Of a DNA stretch of 64,000 nt, positions 44,575 to 55,644 are shown in pieces; positions within the stretch are counted from its first letter, which is position 1; every line of letters begins with the position of its first letter. The notes beneath the pieces were generated by a model that was given only the letters and a program-made list of their open reading frames with translations, did no database searches and was not told the DNA's origin. The DNA comes from Hyposmocoma kahamanoa (lineage: Eukaryota; Arthropoda; Insecta; Lepidoptera; Cosmopterigidae): contig NW_020653337.1 in NCBI RefSeq assembly GCF_003589595.1, positions 6,404,217 to 6,468,216 of the forward strand, in the 5' to 3' direction. The translations under genes were made by a program, and so were the position numbers.

Positions 44575-45225
44575 GTGGTGCTGACTAGTTTACTTTAGTT
44601 ACTTCCATGGTATAATGTCCTACGGGATTCTCATGTGGTATAAAGCGGCAGACATACAAACCATATTTGTGTTGCAAAAACGAGCGATTCGTTCTTTGTA
44701 CCGTTTAGGTTGTCGGGTTTCTCTCAGAGAAAAGTTTCAGGAGACTGTGCAGTACACTTACTCAAATATTTTGTATGCCCGTAAAAATATACATAATTTC
44801 ATTAAGAAAGAAGATATTCATAGTATTAACCTTAGAACTAAGTGCAAACTCAGGGTACCATGTTTCCGTTTAACTAAAGTAAATGATTCTTTTATGGGGA
44901 ACTGCATACGTTTTTACAATAAGAATTTTAATTGAAAAGTCGTATTACAAAATTGTAGACTTCCATACATCTTTATCTAACACGTAGTTAGATAAAGATA
45001 TATGGAAAGACAACGTGAGTCCAGATTCAACACAAATATGTTTCAAAATGTATTCTATAGCATTTAAGTTTATTTGAAAAGAGCAATCCCTAGAGTTTCT
45101 TGCTCGTTCTTCTCAGGGAGGTCAGCGTAGTGAACGTGCAGTAGCTTGAAAATGACGTTTTCAAGTGTAAAAATGTTACCTATGGAATAAATCATTATTT
45201 GACTTTGACTTTGACTTTAAAAAAA
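44575..45225 (+). pseudogene. CR1/Jockey-like LINE 3' end
   Basis: An open frame (44615..44935) reads MSYGILMWYKAADIQTIFVL, LQKRAIRSLYRLGCRVSLRE and VPCFRLTKVNDSFMGNCIRF. The 3' UTR carries the conserved hairpin block, and the tail is TTTGACTTTGACTTTGACTT. 5'-truncated; no RT core. Confidence 0.78.
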
Positions 45226-46185
45226 CGTGTGTAATGTGTACCCAACCAACATGCATTGCGTCATCCTAGCGGACTATGGCCTAAACCATACCTAAACCTC
45301 TCCTTAGAGAAACTCGTACTTCGTACTGGAACGGATTATAGGTTGATGATGGGTAGACAGGTTGATATTAAAAATCTTTTGATTTTACAGATATGTAAAT
45401 CACACTTAAATTTGTCAAAATTATTAAGTTACATTCAATCGCAAGTAATAGATTGTTTTGGAAGAACAAGTGAGCGTGTGGTCACAGGAGTTGCATTCGC
45501 CGTGGTCGGACGTGGGTGTTTGGGCATGGACGGACGTGGGTGTTTGGGCATACAACAACACAATTTTCTTAGAAGTATTATAGGTAGCTCGTATAAAAAA
45601 CTGGTAGGGGGAGACTTAAATGAAGTTATTTAGATCAAATAGGGGTTGGAAAAATGTTGTGTCTTAACAGGAATTTAAAGGCCCTGAACAGAGATGGTTG
45701 ACAATTACTCCACCGAAGAATTGCTATTAGGTAACTATATATAGTTTGGACGTTATACTCGTATAGTTTATTTATACAAGTTTAAGTGAGAAATTAAATA
45801 ACAATTTTAATTTACTTCGTAATTCCTTGCTTAAACTTAAGCAAAGTTTGTTTCGTATATATGAAGAAATTGTTTAGCTCGCCATTTTTGTCTAGTAGAA
45901 GTCAAAGTTCCTTTGATAAATTTCAGTTTTATTCTGTTTCCCAAACACGAGAGCACCGCCTCAGCTGCTGTTATACCTACCTAGCTTTCTAAACGATAAA
46001 ATGGATGATGAAGACGTTTCGATGCCTCAATAATTAGGTACTATCACCTGGGGTTGTATGCGATATTACAAGGGACTTACCAGTTCTGAGTGTAGTGAAA
46101 AATAATACTACAATTTCTAATTCTAGTTTTCATTTCTAACCAATAGAAACTGGCTACGGCGGCGAACTTAGTAAATATAGACTAC
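45226..46185. other. no gene recognised; short tandem repeat
   Basis: A 24-base period appears twice at 45508..45551 (GGACGTGGGTGTTTGGGCAT), inside a 125-codon frame that has no other support. The rest is AT-rich. Confidence 0.4.
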
Positions 46186-46189
46186 TTTT

Positions 46190-46450
46190 TTTTATAATAC
46201 CAAGTGACGGGACGAGCAAGTCGTGCACCGGATGGTAAGCTATACGCCTGTCCGTAACAATTGCAGTGCCACTCAAGAGCTTTAAATCGCAAAGATCTGA
46301 GGGGCACTGCCGCTCCCGTCACCTGACGACATAAGTTGACAAGTCTTAATTAACCCTTCGAAACCGGAACGCAGTAATGTTCATATGCTTGGCGGCAGAA
46401 ATAGATAAAGTGGCAGTACTTCCTTGGACGAACTCTTTCACAAGAAGCTC
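46190..46450 (-). mobile_element. repeat B copy
   Basis: Minus strand runs from TGTGAAAGAGTTCGTCCAAG to CGTCCCGTCACTTGGTATTA and an A run (TTTTTTT near 46187 on the plus strand). Confidence 0.7.
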
Positions 46451-47069
46451 TACTGTTACTTAAACATGTAATTATGTAAACGCTTATTTTGTTGCGTAAC
46501 GGTTCTCACTTATTACCTAATATCCTATAAAGGGCATGTTCGGTATAGATACCAAAACCACCAACCATCGCTATGGGAACCCCGCTGAAATCGCAAATAA
46601 TCAGATGCGTCATGAATTTCGAGTTGAGTTTTTCATTTACCATTTGCTATCGAACGGCTGACTTTTTTCGCGCTTTGATAGAGAGTTACCTTAGTAAAAG
46701 TAGGTTGGTTCTCATTGCTGAACATGTCTACGACATTAAACTGCTTTTGCAATTATATTAAGAGGTTGTACTGTAATAAATTAAAGCGAGAAATGTTAGA
46801 ATAACACTAATAACACTGTTAATTAGATACCAATATAGGCTAGTCGTTAGCATAAGTGTGTAATTTCTAAACGTGAAAGCGGGAAAGGAAAGCTTTGAGT
46901 TGGTAGCAGCAGGTTTTGGGTTGGGTACCTACAGGATAAGTTTTTGTGGAGTACAAATCGGCAGACATACGGTCCACTTGATGGAAAGTAATTATACGAA
47001 TGAAGTGTTTTTAATATCGCCAAAAATGGTTTCCGGTTATGGCACTTCTAATATACCAAGACGGCTATG

Positions 47070-47285
47070 AAGGGTAAAGGTGCTGGTGGAATCACAGGCA
47101 CATGAGAATTGTCAATTTATGTCTCAGGGTGACAGGCGCAATTACAAGGTCTCCCTGATCTTTGCGATTTAAAGCTCTGAGTGTCCCTGCAACTGCAATG
47201 GCGTGTTGCTAACACTAAGTGCACGACTTGTTCGTCCTGTTACTTGGTGTACTTCCTGTACCTATCTTAAAAAAAAGAAAAAAAG
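47070..47285 (+). mobile_element. repeat B, 5'-truncated
   Basis: Starts at GGGTAAAGGTGCTGGTGGAA and continues through GCGATTTAAAGCTCTGAGTG to ACGACTTGTTCGTCC and an A-rich tail. Confidence 0.65.
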
Positions 47286-47394
47286 AAAAGACGCATTTCT
47301 TATATTGAGTGCTTGCGAATAAAAGATGAAGATTTTGAATTAATTCAGTATTTCTTAGGTAGGTATGTAATATGTAGGACTAAGATTCAGGAAA

Positions 47395-48085
47395 TTCGGT
47401 AAACATGTGCACTTGTAGGAAATGAAACTATTTTTCCGAATTTAAATCGCGTATATTTGTTTTTTCAAACAAACCGACTTGTTTACGCAACGGTCTGCAG
47501 TCTGCGAGCATGTCATGGATAAACCTACACATTCAATGAAGTTTGACAAACCCCAGGTCCTTGCAAAAGAAGTCCGTTATCTACCCAGGATGCTGCGAGA
47601 AGCCATTGAAATTAAAAAAACATCCTAATTTCAACAGGGAAGATGGTTTCTCCGTACCACCAGTTTGGGATCCAGTATTTCCTCTAATGGAAAATCCCAA
47701 ACAGACATAAGACTGCAGTACTAATTAATATGTTTTAGTTTATTCTAATTTCTATTAATAATTAATAATAAATTGAACTTAATAAAAATTCATTCAATAA
47801 AATAATTCGTAAAACTTAATATAGCGTAAATTGGAATGTTTTCTTTGTAAAATTAAAAATAAGGTATTTAATTAATAACTATTGTAACTATAGTGAAAAA
47901 ATAGGGTGGTTTGCATCAATATTAGACATAACTGGTTGAAGACTGTACCACCTCAGTCAACCGTGACCATGGGACCTGTAAAGGGCCCGAAACGTCGGTT
48001 TGTTTGAAAAAACAAATATACGCGATTTAAATCCGGTAAATAGTTTCATTTCCTATGTGTAACAATCGCGAAAACCTAAGAACTC
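47395..48085 (+). pseudogene. Penelope-like element, 3' coding end and terminal repeats
   Basis: The coding remnant at about 47535..47712 gives KPQVLAKEVRYLPRMLREAI and, one frame over, HPNFNREDGFSVPPVWDP, the ending typical of Penelope-type endonuclease domains. A run of seven A at 47616..47622 breaks the frame. Inverted arms about 75 bp long flank it (GGAAATGAAACTATTTTTCC at 47411 and the complement near 48045), as in the inverted terminal repeats of such elements. A hammerhead-like motif lies at 47961..47996. Confidence 0.72.
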
Positions 48086-50934
48086 GATATGTGCACTTGT
48101 GTCTTCCGTCCGATAGGTCTCGCGAGAATACGAAGACCCGCTGCTTTCCGTCCACCGGGTGTCTCGCCACCGTGCCCGCACACATATCTCGTGACATCGT
48201 AAGCTGTCTGTTTACCTTTTGTAATGTCTTGTTCAGGTATTGGTACTAATTACCAATGAATACGTTTACCGAATTGTTTCTTCATTGGTTTATTAAATAA
48301 AAATACGTAGTTTTTAAATATTTTTATTACATATATACATATATATGTACATTTTTATTGCTAGTTCACAGTTGAAATGTCAAGAACATTATTTAAATTA
48401 TTATTTTGACGAGAATTTTAACTTTGACAATACAAATTAGAAAGAAGTTATATATAAACTAGATTTCCTCATTGTACATTTGAGATATAGGTAACTTTCA
48501 TAAGGGCATGTCGTCATTAATGTAATACGTGGTACGGTAGTCAAACTAAATGGCCCTGGAACCTCAACATTGTTCAGTGTGAATACAACTTTATGAGAAG
48601 CGATTACAGCTGCAGAAAACTCGATTTATTATCAACCTCAAATCGATTTTGTGTTTAATACCATAAATGATCGACGTCCCTGTTTTTTACAAGCCCGACG
48701 AATACCACACTGACCGCCACTTGTAATTTTATTATGCAAATGTTGCATAAAGTGTTGGCTGAACATAATCGCTCAAATTACTATTAGTCAGAGTAGACTG
48801 TAGGTATGTAGTGTAGCCAGTGCCAGAGACAAGTGCGCGGGAAATGGGCCTCCGATAAAATGGTGCCCGCAAAAAATGGCGGGACTCGTAATGTGCATTA
48901 AGTACTGCAATCAAGACATGAAGTGGGGGTTTTTTGGTGCTAGATCATAATGTAGATAAGCATAACGTGTAAGTTTATTGAAATAAAGCTCATTAAATAA
49001 AAATCATAATAGATTACGCTTAGATCACATACAAAGCAACTGCGCTATGACAAAAAGTGTACTTACTAAATTAATGGCGTGACTCTATCCCATCCCTGTG
49101 CTGTATTATTTATGTTTAAATATAAAAGTTTGAATCAGTATTCTGCGTGTATAGCGTTTTTAACTTTTTATCCTTGTGCAAAAATAGAGCTAGAGAAATT
49201 AAGTTCATTAGGAGGACATCGAAGAGGAGGGCCGTGCGCGTGTTACATCCTCGGCCGGCAGCTGATAATGGGACGGAGACCTCGCAAATTGTCCTTGCGA
49301 ACCTCATCGATAAGCCTCCCCTGATAACGGATAAGTATTGGTTTTGAGGGAATTTAATCAAAATTGCGCATATTACAGTCATTACGCGTCGATAGTTAAT
49401 TTCAAAATATACGGTAAAGGAGGCAAAAATTATATTTGAGGGAATTAGGCTGCCGGTGTGGAGGCGCGCAATTTGGAAGATTGCACTCGCGCCGCCGCCG
49501 CTCGTTTTCTGTGAATTTTTTAATTAAATTACGAGCCAGATGCTGTAAAGTTGATGGGTGCGTTTACTGGACTTGCGACCTCGCCCCTGCCCCCGCTGCC
49601 TCACCATCATCGTCCAATTAACTTTATTGGTCTAGATTTTTCGCGCCGCTTCAATTTTGTTATGATTTAATGATTGTTGCAATTTTCCAATGGCCCATTG
49701 AGATATAAACTTGCTGATAATTATTAAAACCACAGGTTAAGTATTATTATACTAAATTAAAATGATACGCATGCTTTTTAATTTGATTAAGATTGTAGTT
49801 AAATTTGTATAAAAAACTTCACCATAGCTGATTGAAATCATATAAAAAAGTATTAAAAAGATCCTTTCATATAAAGTAGTGATGCAACGGAAAGGGCATA
49901 ACAGGAACAGCAACGGAAACAGATCTCAAAAGTAAATCTTACCGGACACGGATGTGGAAGCGGAATTATCATCATAAATACTACATTGATCTTAGGAAAA
50001 TAGTTTTAAACTGAATTAGTTTTTGGTTTTATAATTGCACTTTGTCATAACTGCTAAAAAACCCGTGCCTCACCGCCACATCCGTCGCAAATGTTGTAGA
50101 CTTCCGATTAAGGCGCCGCTATTAAAATCTGATAATAATAAGATTATTATTATTATTATAACTATAGAAGTAAACAAAAACGGAAACAGATGTGAAAAAT
50201 GTTGCGGAAGCAGCAGCAGTGGTCTTTTACATTACTAGTATAAAGGCAGCACGACGTATTTGCAAAAATCCATCCAAAAATAGGCATGAGGATTGTTGTA
50301 TATTGATCTAAGGTATAGATTCTTGCATTATTGTAAAATAAACAATATTTGTGAACATCTCACTCAGTGAATTTATACCTTCCTATTCGATATCGCGGGC
50401 CGTAAATCTTTCGGTGTGGCATTTTGTTGATACAGCTTTGTCATCATATATTTCATGCTAGCACTATTAATCTGAAAAAGTTTTGTAAGGCTATCGCCTT
50501 TAGGGGTATTTTCGTATTTAAAAGATTGCGTTTGAAGTCAGATATTGAAGATTGTTCAAATATTGTCATTATCAGAATAGTACAGTAAAAGTGGATGCGG
50601 TTTTTATCAGCTTAGTTTCGATCAGAAAAACATTAGTTTTCAGCAAAACTTAGCTACGTTCATTCTATAAACTTCTGCAAAATAGCAACTTTTCTGGAGA
50701 GATGTCCTAAAATTCTATGAACGAAATTAATCGATAACATTTTTATGCCTAAATAAGAGAGTTATATAACATGTATATTTCGTAACTTGTTTCATGTACT
50801 TAATTCGTATTATTTTTATCACTTTCATTTGATAGAAGCAGTTTAGGTGTATGATTACGTTAAATTTAGTTCATTCAGGAGTAAAAGCAGCACTCGCACG
50901 ATCATAAAATATTTTTTATTGTTCGAGAAATAAA
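48086..50934. other. no gene recognised
   Basis: AT-rich with local GC-richer patches at 49200..49290 and 49430..49620 (CGCGCCGCCGCCGCTCG; CGCCCCTGCCCCCGCTGCC). Short frames there are explained by composition. No repeat boundary seen. Confidence 0.4.
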
Positions 50935-51215
50935 TGCGATGCTACACGATGACATGCGGCGGCGTTGCGACGCCTGAGCGACGACGCTGCGTTGTTTAAT
51001 TAGAGCTAAAGCGATTAACACACTGCACCGCGCCCCGCGACGGAGCGCGGTGCTGCGTTTTTTAACATTGTACTGAAGTACCTCAGTTTGTACGGAAAAC
51101 ACGCGCCGTCCAACACACTGACAATGCTTCTTCGCGCGATAGCGCGTTGCGCGCGGTTGTACCGTGCCCACACGCCGAGTGGTATGGTATACTGGCTCTG
51201 CATTACCGCGCAGAT
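50935..51215. other. CpG-rich patch
   Basis: Strong local G+C and CpG rise (GGCGGCGTTGCGACGCCTGA; CACCGCGCCCCGCGACGGAG) including a hairpin GCACCGCG/CGCGGTGC. Frames of 60-107 codons open on both strands, as expected for GC-rich DNA. It may be regulatory or an old insertion. Confidence 0.4.
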
Positions 51216-51922
51216 TATTAATCAATTTGTGAAGTCTATTCCAGTGATTGTCGTTCGGATTTTCCCTAACAAATAATCAAAGGATTCAGTTGACATACGA
51301 ACTTTAATAATGAATACCCGCACTATACCTACATTTATTAATTAAATTTTCATAACTTTTTATCCATACAAAAGGTATGTATCGATAAAAAGTTTTTAAT
51401 ACTCTACCAAATGAAGTGTAATGAAGTAACCTTTGCAAGTTGTCGTAAAAAATAATGAATCTTTTTTCCCGCTCGCTTCTCACAAATAAACATTGATTTG
51501 GTGTATGTATTTACTTAAACAAAGACTATTAATTTAAAAACGAGGCTTATAAAAATTGTTTATGAAATATGTAAATTAGTGCACGGCGTTACTAGGTTAT
51601 ATAGTGTAGATTTTTATGAACTGTCACAAAGATTTTCATAGATTATTTTTAGTATGAGTAAGCGGCATTACCTATAGTGCGATACCGCATTGCTTGCGTG
51701 GCACTCGATGCTTTGTAATCATAGCGTTGCGACAACGTGACGCACTGCACCGGCAGCTCCCGTGTGCCATCGCTCTAAGACGTTATAATCTGGCAATAGC
51801 CGTTGTTCATGTAACTCACAAACAACACGTCTCTATGGGAGTGGTAACTTGTTAAAGGCTGGTGTTTTATGCTATTCTTATGAAATGCTAGATACTGCAA
51901 TTGATACCTCTGTCGCACCTAA

Positions 51923-51984
51923 GTAAGGCAACCCTTTCAAAGTACTTATACGTATAAGTAAGTACTTTGAAAGGGTTGCCTTAC
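51923..51984. repeat. perfect 26-bp hairpin
   Basis: Arms 51923..51948 and 51959..51984 are exact complements (core CAACCCTTTCAAAGTACTTA). The 10-base loop contains the palindrome TACGTA. Confidence 0.85.
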
Positions 51985-51985
51985 C

Positions 51986-52162
51986 TTTTTTTTTTGTTTG
52001 ACGGGGGTGAAATCTTTATGGATACCCCTGAGCCCAGGGAGACTCAGGGGTTATGTGGGGACTCTCCCTCCACACTGGAAGGCCTACCCCACTAAAACCC
52101 CCCCGGGTTTCCCTCTCGTGGGTTGAGTCGGCGCCGTGGGATCAGTGAACATTCACCACGAC
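51986..52162 (-). mobile_element. short retroposed sequence with target duplication
   Basis: Begins with a T run on the plus strand (an A tail on the minus strand), followed by GGGGACTCTCCCTCCACACT-type GC-rich sequence. Flanked by the 14-bp direct repeat AGGGTTGCCTTACC (51972..51985 and 52163..52176). This is the form of a 5'-truncated LINE tail or a SINE inserted in minus orientation. Confidence 0.7.
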
Positions 52163-52176
52163 AGGGTTGCCTTACC

Positions 52177-53504
52177 TAGGTCTCGTGATTACGATTGTCA
52201 TTTTGATAATTTTGCTGCTGTCTCTATATGTTTTTAAGTGACTGTACCCACAGTCAGGAACCCTCCTGACCGAGCTACGGTGTGCATTCAAGATATCTGA
52301 TGCTTGAGAATTATTATTTTAATTGTGGTTATGGTTTTAGATTGCCACAGTTTTGAAAAATTTGGATAAAAGTTAGAAAGGCTCTTTAATGTTCAAAATA
52401 GAATCTGATCACGTTTGTAAGAACCGTGTTAGCTGAACTATCCGCGTAATCGTTTTCATAGTCTCAGGAAATATATTCAGGTCAACTGATTCCAAAACAG
52501 TCGAGTAATAGATCATTCAGTGTTAGAATATCCCAATAACCACTCTGTCAGTTTTTTAAGATTCGAGTAGGTACGAAGGATTAAGGTGAAAGTAGTCACA
52601 AAATAGACTTTTTTGACGAATTTCAACCACAAGGAAAATCAGCACTTATTTCGATATTAAAAACACGTACACTTTTTTTTTACGTAAAAACCATTTTCAT
52701 TCGATTGTTATTACAGATACTTCAATAAAATTTTATCTCCCGTGTTCTGTAATAAATACGTCAGGGACTACGAGCTTATCTTAAAGTTAGAGAGTATATT
52801 ATATTTCTAAAAGGCAATATTGGGCAATGAATTTCTACCTCAGACGCTTCGAAGCCTGTGCAACCATGACACCATTTCGTCTTAAAGGTTTTGAAAAGTT
52901 ACATCAAGCGATTTTAGAACAACTGCAAGGACCCCAGAAGTTGTTTTTACTTACTGAGTTTAAATTTTCTTCTCTAGACTTGAGGTCATAAGTATCAAAT
53001 CCCCATAACGACTTCATCCCAATACTCAAAGGAATTAAAACAAATCAGGTAACGACCAAACATGTTGACCTACGCAATCTTATTTACAATTTTACCATAT
53101 ACAAATTGAAACGGTACGGTCTTCCAATTATGTGTAGTTTCTTTAACATGTTAAAAGTGATCGTAAACCATACGACTCGGGAGTCGATAACTTACGGCAT
53201 TCTTTATAAGGACCCTTGGCTTATGAAGGATAATGGAAGTACCGGCTATAACGTTTTATGGCCGAGTAATACGCCGTGTGTTCGAGTAATTTTGTTACTA
53301 TGTTGGTTAAAAGAGATTTTTTAAAAGCTTTGGTTGCGCAGGAGCCTGAGTACTGTGATTAGTAGCTTCTTTTGTCAAAAATAAAGATTTCATGGCCTAG
53401 TCATTATGTATTTATTTAGGATACTACGTTCTTTTCGATTCTCTATAAGGTATATGTACTGCTAACTGTTTCTATGACAACAGATACTTCGTTGCCTGTC
53501 ATTT
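52177..53504. other. no feature recognised
   Basis: AT-rich unique-looking sequence. The frame at 53106..53324 has no recognisable content. Confidence 0.4.
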
Positions 53505-53775
53505 TGTGAGCAATGGGACGCGCAGGTCGTGCACCTGTTCATAACAGTTGCAGTGTCTGTCAGTGCTTGAAATCACAAAGATCTGAGGGGCACTGAAGCT
53601 CTGACTTCACCCTGAGACCTGAGTTGGCAAGTCCCATGTGCCTGTAATTCCACCAGCACTTCTACTCTTCAAAACCGAAAGGCAGTAGTGCTTACGTTAC
53701 TGCTTGGCGGCAGAAATAGGTACAGTGGTAGTACTTCACTGGACGAACTCTTTCACAAGGAGCTCTACTGCGACT
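53505..53775 (-). mobile_element. repeat B copy
   Basis: Minus strand from CTCCTTGTGAAAGAGTTCGT (53770 downward) through AAGCAGTAACGTAAGCACTA and GTGCTGGTGGAATTACAGGC to about 53510. Confidence 0.7.
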
Positions 53776-53892
53776 AAATTATCACTGTATTTATTTTGGA
53801 TTCTATGTTCTTTCCGTTTCATTACGGAATTTTTGTAATGCCAACTATTTTTATAACAACTAAAACTTCGTAGGCTGTGATTTAGCGAGAAG

Positions 53893-53948
53893 AAGAAGAA
53901 GAAAGAACATTTAGCTGTCACTACTGCTAAATGTTCTTTCTTCTTCTT
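53893..53948. repeat. perfect 23-bp hairpin
   Basis: Arms 53893..53915 and 53926..53948 are exact complements (core AAGAAAGAACATTTAGC), with a 10-base loop TGTCACTACT. One arm is purine-rich. Confidence 0.8.
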
Positions 53949-54037
53949 ACTTACTTTCTCGCAACATCAGTGTTTTAGTCAATTAACTACTTAAAAGCTC
54001 AATTGTTAAGAGCCAAATAATATGGCACGTAATACAG

Positions 54038-54148
54038 CCCAGCACGTTATACTTGATATTTAGGACTTTAGGTCGTTATTATCGCTAGCGGTATAGAGTT
54101 GAATTTAAATCTTAAGTGTTAGGTTTGATATGCTCTTGACCCTGTATC
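54038..54148. repeat. fold-back element, family F, second copy
   Basis: GCGGTATAGAGTTGAATTTA and TCTTAAGTGTTAGGTTTGAT match 9925..9970. The left arm is more diverged. Confidence 0.5.
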
Positions 54149-54395
54149 ATTGAAAGGTTTGAATTACATTTTGCATTAGACTTCATACAAGCGCATCATT
54201 ACAAAGAAGCGCTTTAATTTCTTAACGTCATGCTACTGGGAATCTCGAATTTATGATTCGGTGCAAAGTTGAGATACAATAAATAGGCAATACTCATAAA
54301 ACAGAGAAATAATTGAGTTTGTTTATTGCAAGTGTCACAGAGAAAGATGAAAATATATCTGTATCATTATTTTGATTGAAAATTAGAAAACTGTA

Positions 54396-54718
54396 CTTTA
54401 CTAGTTTGTTATAATTATTAATACAAAGATCGAACACTCAGAAAAAATTCCTTCGATCCGGCCGGATTCGAACCGAAGTCTTGTAGCATACCGTACCAGA
54501 CACTATACCGACTAAGTCACGGAACGAACCAGCGGACCTCACAAATTTTTCTTTGTGCTTGCAACGTATCTTTGTATTTGGTTTGTCAACGACTTTTTAG
54601 TCGTAGCGCCATCTATGAGAAATCTATGAAAGATTTATCACTCAGTTAGTACCTTTACAGCTACCAGTCCTGGCGAGAGATGTCGCTATTCACTGTATTT
54701 TAAATTTTTTTTGTGAAA
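54396..54718 (-). mobile_element. SINE family A, full unit
   Basis: Minus-strand unit with body, box A (GTGACTTAGTCGGTATAGTG) and box B (GGTTCGAATCCGGCCGGATC). A direct repeat (ATTATTAATACAAAGATCGA context) recurs at both sides, 54409 and 54738, giving a unit length near 325-330 bp. Confidence 0.75.
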
Positions 54719-54785
54719 TTACTCCACTAGTTTGATATAATTATTAATACAAAGATCGAACACTCAGAAAATTAATAGTTATAAC

Positions 54786-54880
54786 CATTGACTTACAAAT
54801 AAATGGACGACGGGTCTAATACAAAAATCACGAAAAAAATGTCCCAAGTCAACCTATTTAAACGTAGTGACATGTAAAGA
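54786..54880. mobile_element. MITE family D, left half only
   Basis: CATTGACTTACAAATAAATG and TGTCCCAAGTCAACCTATTT match 38236 onward; the copy breaks off before the right end. Confidence 0.6.
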
Positions 54881-54912
54881 AGGTGGTTGAGTGATGAAAA
54901 ACTTTCATAGAT

Positions 54913-55418
54913 AAACCCCAGGTCCTTGCAAAAGAAGTTCGTTATCTACCCAGGACGTTGCGAGAGGCCATTGAAATTAAAAAAACATCCTAATTTCAAC
55001 AGGGAAGACGGTTTCTCCGTACCACCAGTTTGGGATCCAGTATTTCCTCTGATGAAAAATCCCAAACAAGCATAAGACTGCTAATTAATATGTTTTAATT
55101 TATTCTAAATTTCATTATTAATGAATAATAAATTTAACTTAATCAAAATTCGTATTGTTCAAATGAAATTATTTATAAAACATAATGCAGCTTAAATTGG
55201 AATGTTTCTTTGTAAAATTAAAAATAAGGTATTTAATTAATAACTTTTGTAACTATAGTAAAAAATAGGATGGTTTGCATTAACACTAGACATCACTGGT
55301 AGATGACTGTACCATCTCAGTCAACCGTGACCATGGGACCTGTAAAGGGCCCGAAACGTTGGTTAGTTTGAAAAACAAATATACGTGATTTAAATCCGGT
55401 AAAATAATTTAATTTCCT
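54913..55418 (+). pseudogene. Penelope-like element, 5'-truncated
   Basis: 506 bp flanked by the 13-bp duplication AACTTTCATAGAT (54900..54912 and 55419..55431). The coding remnant resembles 47545..47712 and has the same seven-A frameshift. The 3' part holds GACCATGGGACCTGTAAAGG and GCCCGAAACGTTGG. It is inserted into a SINE family A copy that continues at 55432. Confidence 0.78.
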
Positions 55419-55431
55419 AACTTTCATAGAT

Positions 55432-55640
55432 TTCTCACAGATTGCGCTGTGGCTAAAAATCTGTTAAAACAAAAACAAAATTCTGTAAAAAAAACGTATA
55501 GAAAAATTTGTAAGTTCTGCTGACTCGGTCTATAGCTCGTTGGTAGAGCGGTGGCCCTGGTATGGCACAGACGCAGGTTCGAGTATTATCAGATCGAAGA
55601 AATTTTTCTTTGTGTTCGATCTTTGTATTAATAATTATAA
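55432..55640 (+). mobile_element. SINE family A, 3' part after insertion
   Basis: Continues TTCTCACAGATTGCGCTGTG, then the tRNA-like head (GTCTATAGCTCGTTGGTAGA, box B GGTTCGAGTATTATC) and GTGTTCGATCTTTGTATTAA. Its upstream part is at about 54885..54912. Confidence 0.7.
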
Positions 55641-55644
55641 CTGA

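Noticed and set aside
45256..45633. 125-codon plus-strand frame with a repeated GRGCLG motif
   Set aside because: No family pattern, no splice context; the repeated motif comes from a two-copy 24-base tandem repeat.
51024..51060. GC-rich hairpin followed by T run, like a bacterial terminator
   Set aside because: The window is eukaryotic; rho-independent termination does not apply.
50902..51225. 107-codon minus-strand frame
   Set aside because: GC-rich DNA opens frames on both strands here; residue content is Arg-rich and compositional, with no recognisable domain.
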